11,869 bases of DNA, from contig DAOWCM010000038.1 in NCBI GenBank assembly GCA_030639555.1, forward strand, positions 1 to 11,869, written 5' to 3'. Every line of letters begins with the position of its first letter. Position 1 is the stretch's first letter. Shown here one piece after another: positions 8,283 through 11,869 of the stretch. Source of the DNA: Candidatus Eiseniibacteriota bacterium. Its GTDB lineage: Bacteria > Joyebacterota > Joyebacteria > Joyebacterales > Joyebacteraceae. A program made the translations under genes and the position numbers. The notes beneath the pieces are model-generated. The model had not been told where the DNA came from. It searched no databases and saw only the letters and a program-made list of their open reading frames with translations.

Positions 8283-8756
8283 CTAAGGCCAGGACTCCCT
8301 GAGCCGCGTAAGCAACCTCTCCCCACCATCCCCGAACGCGCTCACCGTGAACGCGCGGCCGTCCGGCCCCTCGATGTCTATGACAACTCGCAGGCGGTCC
8401 GGAGGAAGAAGCTCCGGCACCCGGTCGGCCCACTCGACCAGGGCGACGCCGTCAACGAAGAAGATCTCCCTGTAGCCGATGTCCTCGAGCTCTCGGGCGT
8501 CCGTGATGCGGTAGAGGTCGACGTGGAGTATCGGCACGTGTCCAGCGTATTCGTTCACTATGACGAATGTGGGACTGGTGACGTAGCCGTCGTACCCCAA
8601 GCCCTCTGCGGCACCCTGAATGGCTACTGTCTTGCCGCTCCCGAGCTGCCCCTCAAAACCAACGAACCCACCCCGAGAGAGCGCCGCACCCAGCGCCCGC
8701 CCGAACGCCCTGGTCTCGTCGGGTGATGCCGTCCGGAAGCGGAAGGTGTCAGTCAC
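8283..8756 (-). CDS. tsaE: tRNA threonylcarbamoyladenosine biosynthesis ATPase TsaE
   Basis: P-loop ATPase needed for turnover of the TsaBD complex in t6A synthesis. The 157 residues are standard. It carries Walker A GQLGSGKT (36-43; commonly GDLGAGKT), VTSPTFVIVNEY (59-70) with the conserved SPTF, HVDLYR (78-83) holding the Walker B-like Asp80, and VEWADR (107-112). The start is GTG at 8756, 14 nt after the stop of the PorX-like gene, with only a weak AAGG upstream, so translation may depend on ribosomes leaving the regulator gene. The tsaE-tsaB-rimI run is a recognised bacterial cluster. Placing it directly behind a PorX-like regulator is, from memory, also seen in some Bacteroidota genomes; a neighbourhood search would confirm this. 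Confidence 0.95.
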   Translation of the reverse strand: MTDTFRFRTASPDETRAFGRALGAALSRGGFVGFEGQLGSGKTVAIQGAAEGLGYDGYVTSPTFVIVNEYAGHVPILHVDLYRITDARELEDIGYREIFFVDGVALVEWADRVPELLPPDRLRVVIDIEGPDGRAFTVSAFGDGGERLLTRLRESWP

Positions 8757-8770
8757 GTCGGGGCCTTAAG

Positions 8771-10336
8771 CTAGCGTTTCGGGACCATGGTGGCACAGGG
8801 CAGGATCATCTCCTCCAGCGAGATGCCCCCGTGCTGGAAGCTGCCCCGATACTGGCGTTCGTACTTGTGAAACTCAGTCGGGTAGACGAAGTAGTAGTCC
8901 TCCTTGGCGATGGCGTACTGCTTGCTCGCACCGTCGCTCGGCAGCTTGTACGCGGCGGGGTCCTTAATGAGGAAGGTCTCCTTCTCGTCGCACCCGAGAT
9001 TGCTGCCGAACTTGTACCTGAGGTTCGTGGAGGTGTCGCGGTTGCCCCTGATGAGCGCGGCGCGCCTCCCCAGCACCGCTCCATGGTCGGTGGTCACGAT
9101 GACGGTCGCTCCCTGGCGGGCCATCTCCCTCATGATGTCGTAGAGGGCGGAGTGATTGAACCACGAACGCACGAGCGAGCGGAACGCCGGCTCGTCGGGC
9201 GCGATCTCCTGCAGGATCTCCGACTCCGACCGCGAGTGAGACAGGATGTCCACGAAGTTGTAGACCAGTGACACGAAAGGCAGATCGTGAAACGTCGACA
9301 TCTGGCGCCGGATGTTGTCCGCCTCGTTCTTCTCGTAGATCTTGATGTACTTGTGGTCGCGCGAAAGATAGATGCCGAGGTCGTTGAGCTGCCGGTCCAT
9401 CATCTGCCGCTCGAACCTGTTCTTGCTGAACTCGTCGCGGGAGTGCGTCGCCCACAGCTCGGGGAAAGTCTCGGAGAACTCGATCGGCCAGCGCCCGCTG
9501 AAGAGCGAGTTCCTGGAGTAGGGCGTCGCCGTGGGCAGGATCGAGTAGTAGTAGCTGTTCTCGATGTTGAAGTACGGCTCGAGGCTCGGTACCAGACTCA
9601 GCCAATGGTCGAGGCGCATGCAGTCGAGCACGACGAAGTAGGTCTTCTTCTTCGCCTTGAGGTGAGGAGCCACGAAGCGCTCGAATATGTCCACGGACAG
9701 GACGGGCCGGTCCGTGGCATCGCTCGTCCAGTCCAGGTAGACGTCGGTCACGTAGCGGGCGAACTCGGCGTTGGCGGACTTCTCCAGATCGGAGTGCGTC
9801 TGCCTGAGACCCGGATCGCGGAACCGGTCGAGCTCCAGGTCCCAGTTGACCAGCCTGACGTAGAGCTGGATCCAGTCCTCCCACGTCATCGGGTCCATGA
9901 TCCGGCCGCGGAGCTCGTTGAACTCCGAGGCGTATGTCTGCGCCAGCTGATCCTGCTGGATCCTCCTGCCGTCCAGAAGGCGTTTGATCGCGAGGAAGAC
10001 CTGACTCGGCTTGACCGGTTTGATGAGGAAGTCGTCGATGCGCCGCCCCAGCGCGTCGTTCATCAGCTCCTCTTCCTCACTCTTCGTGACCATCACGACG
10101 GGAATGGAGGGATCGAGTTCCTTGATGCACCCGAGTGTCTCCAGTCCGTCGATGCCGACCATCATCTCGTCCAGGAGCACCAGGTCATAGTGCTCGCCCC
10201 GGAGCATGTCCAGGGCCTCGCTCCCGCCTGCGGCCGTGGCTATCTCGAAACCCTTCTGCTCGAGAAAGATGATGTGCGGCTTGAGCATCTCTATCTCATC
10301 GTCGACCCACAGGATCCTTCGTGCTGAGACATCCAT
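8771..10336 (-). CDS. porX: PorX-like response regulator with PglZ/alkaline-phosphatase-superfamily output domain
   Basis: Two-component effector whose output is an enzyme-like domain, not a DNA-binding fold. Residues 1-120 form a CheY-like receiver: acidic Asp12/Asp13, phosphoacceptor Asp56 (VLLDEMM), switch Thr84 and Lys106 (FLIKPVKP). A helical linker (about 125-225) leads to a PglZ domain (about 230-515) with VVLDCMRLDHW (235-245), LPTATPYSR (267-275), FVDILSH (361-367), VTTDHGAVLG (414-423) and FQHGG (500-504). Asp238, Thr271, Asp363, His367, Asp417, His418 and His502 match the metal/nucleophile pattern of active alkaline-phosphatase-superfamily enzymes. P. gingivalis PorX has this architecture, controls type IX secretion and was reported to hydrolyse oligonucleotides; the target here is unknown. 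The ATG has GAGAGAGG upstream, 521 residues. It follows the kinase gene by 70 nt and precedes tsaE by 14 nt. Confidence 0.9.
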   Translation of the reverse strand: MDVSARRILWVDDEIEMLKPHIIFLEQKGFEIATAAGGSEALDMLRGEHYDLVLLDEMMVGIDGLETLGCIKELDPSIPVVMVTKSEEEELMNDALGRRIDDFLIKPVKPSQVFLAIKRLLDGRRIQQDQLAQTYASEFNELRGRIMDPMTWEDWIQLYVRLVNWDLELDRFRDPGLRQTHSDLEKSANAEFARYVTDVYLDWTSDATDRPVLSVDIFERFVAPHLKAKKKTYFVVLDCMRLDHWLSLVPSLEPYFNIENSYYYSILPTATPYSRNSLFSGRWPIEFSETFPELWATHSRDEFSKNRFERQMMDRQLNDLGIYLSRDHKYIKIYEKNEADNIRRQMSTFHDLPFVSLVYNFVDILSHSRSESEILQEIAPDEPAFRSLVRSWFNHSALYDIMREMARQGATVIVTTDHGAVLGRRAALIRGNRDTSTNLRYKFGSNLGCDEKETFLIKDPAAYKLPSDGASKQYAIAKEDYYFVYPTEFHKYERQYRGSFQHGGISLEEMILPCATMVPKR

Positions 10337-10365
10337 CTATGTCGTCGCCTCTCTCCGGTAGTCCG

Positions 10366-10388
10366 CGCGGGGGGCTCTTGCCCCCGCG
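10366..10388 (-). other. GC-rich hairpin in the kinase-porX spacer
   Basis: A perfect 8-bp inverted repeat (CGCGGGGG at 10366-10373 with CCCCCGCG at 10381-10388) around a 7-nt loop lies in the 70-nt spacer, 18 nt beyond the kinase stop. On the transcript it would be a very stable stem. No run of T follows on the minus strand, so it is not a classical intrinsic terminator. It could stabilise or stall the message, or set the kinase to regulator ratio. The stem is visible; its function is inference. Confidence 0.5.
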
Positions 10389-10406
10389 ACGCCGCGATGT
10401 GATTCC

Positions 10407-11684
10407 TCAGTTCGCAGGAAGCGTGATCACGAACGTCGTGCCCCGCCCGACCTCCGACCAACTCACGTCAAGCTTCCCCTTGTGGTACTCCTCCACTATT
10501 CTCCGGGCCAGCGCCAGTCCCAGACCCCAGCCCTTTCGCTTCGTCGAGTAGCCCGGGACGAAGATGCGCCTGCGTTCCGCGGGCGTGAGCCCCTTCCCGT
10601 TGTCGGTTACGTGAATCCGTATCGAGCCGTCCCTGGGAGAGTGCTCGGTCGATATCTTGATCGTCCCACCGCTGTCCGGCAGCGCCTCAGTCGAGTTCTT
10701 GACCAGGTTCTCCACGACCCACTCCATCAGCTCACGGTTGATCTCGACGGGCGGTACGTCACCGTAATCCTCAATGATCGTAACGTCCCTCTTGAGCGCC
10801 TGGAGTCTGCGGCGCAGGTAGTCCGCCACGTCCCTGAGGACTATGACGAGATCTTGACGCTTCGTCTTCGGAATCGACCCGATCTGATTGAAGCGGAGCG
10901 ATATTTTCTCGAGTCTATCGAGGTCCCTCTGCATCTCGTCGGTCATGTCGGCCATCTCCTCGGCCGGGCAGCCGCCCCGGACCGACTCCTTGATGAGCTC
11001 CACCCAGCCCATCAGAGACGATATGGGGGTCCCCAGCTGGTGGGCCGTCTCCTTGGCCAGACCTACCCAGATCGAGCGGAGCTCCGCCAGCTTCGCGTTC
11101 CGGAAGCCCAGGTAGCCGAGGAACACAAGTACTCCGAACGCCAGAAGCTCGAGAGCCGGGACGTAGCGCATCTCGCGAATCATGCTCGACTCTCCGTAGT
11201 GGATGTAGCCGAGGACGGTGGCGTCACCGATGTGGGTCATAGGGATGGGGTCGTGCTTCTCGTCGAGCCCGGCCGTGAACGCGACGATTTCCTGGAAGAC
11301 CGAACCCTCGAGGTTGGACGGGTCGGCGCTGATGTATTCGTCGTGGCTGATGTCGTCCGGAACCACGTCGACCGGAACACCCTTCCACGTTATCGGGATG
11401 CCCCGGACGTCGGATATCACGATCGGGAAGTTGATGGCCTCGATGAGCTCGGAGAAGATGACTCGCAGGGGCTCGTTCTCACGAGCCTCGTACGTCGCGG
11501 TGGCGCACAGGCCCGCGATCGAGCGCGACAACGTGGCCGACTGCGCCTCCAGGCGGCGGATGAGGCTGTTCGTGTAGAAGAATATCAGTATGGCGAACGC
11601 CGAGACGGCGATGAAGACGTAGGCCCGAGTCCTGTAGACAACGGGCCGCTCGGTGTCCTGGAGCTTGCCCCAGCGAAAAGGCAT
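10407..11684 (-). CDS. Membrane sensor histidine kinase, PorY-like partner of the PorX-like regulator
   Basis: Inner-membrane kinase expected to phosphorylate the receiver encoded next door. With the ATG at 11684 it has 425 residues: TM1 about 21-37, a periplasmic sensor of about 135 residues with a PAS-like NFPIVISDVRGIPITW (85-100), IHYGESSMIREMRYVP (161-176) leading into TM2 (about 177-194), then the dimerisation helix with H-box AKETAHQLGTPISSL (210-224, His215). The ATPase domain has the N-box ENLVKNSTEAL (325-335), G1 DNGKG (361-365) and G2 GWGLGLA (385-391). There is no HAMP domain; TM2 runs almost directly into the H-box. The H-box and the YGES element resemble kinases common in Bacteroidota. 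The frame extends to an ATG at 11726, but the predicted transcript begins there and 11684 has GGAAGGGGGTG upstream. The ligand is unknown. Confidence 0.9.
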   Translation of the reverse strand: MPFRWGKLQDTERPVVYRTRAYVFIAVSAFAILIFFYTNSLIRRLEAQSATLSRSIAGLCATATYEARENEPLRVIFSELIEAINFPIVISDVRGIPITWKGVPVDVVPDDISHDEYISADPSNLEGSVFQEIVAFTAGLDEKHDPIPMTHIGDATVLGYIHYGESSMIREMRYVPALELLAFGVLVFLGYLGFRNAKLAELRSIWVGLAKETAHQLGTPISSLMGWVELIKESVRGGCPAEEMADMTDEMQRDLDRLEKISLRFNQIGSIPKTKRQDLVIVLRDVADYLRRRLQALKRDVTIIEDYGDVPPVEINRELMEWVVENLVKNSTEALPDSGGTIKISTEHSPRDGSIRIHVTDNGKGLTPAERRRIFVPGYSTKRKGWGLGLALARRIVEEYHKGKLDVSWSEVGRGTTFVITLPAN

Positions 11685-11730
11685 GCCGCACCCCCTTCCG
11701 CGCGAATCGAAGACGCGTGGTCTCATTCAC

Positions 11731-11758
11731 AGTCTAGCACAGGGGTCCGGCAAGTCAA
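11731..11758 (-). promoter_or_regulatory. Predicted sigma70-type promoter for the kinase/PorX-like operon
   Basis: On the minus strand a -35 box TTGACT (11758-11753, 5 of 6 to consensus) and a -10 box TAGACT (11736-11731, 4 of 6) are separated by 16 bp. The -10 is preceded by TG one base away (TGCTAGACT), the extended -10 arrangement. Transcription should begin near 11724, leaving a leader of about 40 nt before the ATG at 11684. The -35 overlaps the upstream gene's stop codon. No operator repeat was seen. Confidence 0.6.
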
Positions 11759-11869
11759 GATTGCCGCCACGCGGGCGTCAGGCCCTCGATGATCGAACGT
11801 ATTCGCGTGCCCCACGAGTCCCAGTTGAGCGTCTCGTCGAACTCGCGTCTGCTCGTGCGCCGAAGCTCA
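11755..11869 (-). CDS. C-terminal end of an unidentified upstream protein (partial)
   Basis: The final 37 codons of a gene that enters from beyond the window edge. The reading frame from 11868 is open, ends in TGA at 11757-11755, and gives ELRRTSRREFDETLNWDSWG, then TRIRSIIEGLTPAWRQS. The tail, FDETLNWDSWGTRIRSIIEGL, resembles the amphipathic C-terminal helix of GT4-type glycosyltransferases, but the piece is far too short for assignment. Its stop codon overlaps the -35 box of the promoter for the histidine kinase operon, so the two units are tightly packed on the same strand, and read-through from this gene into the operon is possible. Confidence 0.55.
   Translation of the reverse strand, partial: ELRRTSRREFDETLNWDSWGTRIRSIIEGLTPAWRQS

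Noticed and set aside
3976..8290. Repeated 11-mer CTCCTAAGGCC at 3976-3986 and 8280-8290
   Set aside because: Both copies contain a ribosome-binding site (AGGAG on the minus strand) just before a gene; shared Shine-Dalgarno sequence plus chance explains the match.
7540..8433. 297-codon frame on the minus strand overlapping tsaB and tsaE
   Set aside because: It is out of phase with both t6A genes and gives an Arg/Gly-rich protein.
9287..10327. 346-codon open frame on the plus strand opposite the PorX-like gene
   Set aside because: It has only Val/Leu/Glu/Arg-rich low-complexity content and no motif, and lies wholly antisense to a well-supported gene.
10366..10388. Intrinsic terminator between kinase and regulator genes
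   Set aside because: The stem is strong, but no T-run follows on the transcribed strand, and the two genes are expected to be co-expressed.
10482..11792. 436-codon open frame on the plus strand opposite the histidine kinase
   Set aside because: It mirrors the kinase gene and crosses its promoter; the protein is Arg/Asp/Val-rich without a domain.

Overview
The window is a GC-rich stretch of bacterial chromosome. Every supported gene lies on the minus strand, so transcription reads from high to low coordinates. LptD shows the organism is diderm with a lipopolysaccharide-type outer membrane. The PorX-like regulator and its partner kinase look like the Bacteroidota families, but the GC richness is unusual for that phylum. 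A high-GC lineage of the Fibrobacterota-Chlorobi-Bacteroidota (FCB) group or a related candidate phylum fits best. This is inference; there is no rRNA or other phylogenetic marker here to settle it.

Layout in transcription order: (1) 11869-11755, the last 37 codons of an unidentified upstream gene. Its stop codon overlaps the -35 box of a good sigma70-type promoter (11758-11731). (2) 11684-10407, a two-TM sensor histidine kinase, then after a 70-nt spacer with a GC hairpin, 10336-8771, a response regulator fused to a PglZ/alkaline-phosphatase-superfamily domain (PorX-like). (3) 8756-7100, tsaE, tsaB and rimI: t6A tRNA modification and ribosomal protein S18 acetylation. (4) 7103-6291, a purine nucleoside phosphorylase that starts inside the rimI stop codon. 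(5) 6193-4009, accD and folC, overlapping by 29 nt and preceded by a 97-nt spacer with a perfect TATAAT and alternative hairpins. (6) 3970-1889, a MalK/UgpC-type sugar ABC ATPase and a ROK sugar kinase. (7) from 1841 (or 1892) to beyond base 1, lptD, truncated by the window edge.

Apart from the spacers of 70 nt and 97 nt, genes are separated by at most 38 nt or overlap, and several use GTG or TTG starts coupled to the preceding stop. The whole set could be one long transcript with an internal start before accD. A two-component signalling pair with a probable hydrolase output therefore heads a run of housekeeping genes (translation fidelity, purine salvage, fatty acid and folate synthesis, sugar uptake and phosphorylation) that ends in outer-membrane LPS assembly. 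The most interesting element is the kinase/PorX-like pair. The effector domain keeps all seven metal and nucleophile positions expected of an active alkaline-phosphatase-superfamily enzyme, and the kinase sits next to its probable partner, unlike the unlinked PorX and PorY of Porphyromonas gingivalis. No CRISPR array, tRNA, rRNA, insertion sequence or prophage gene was seen.
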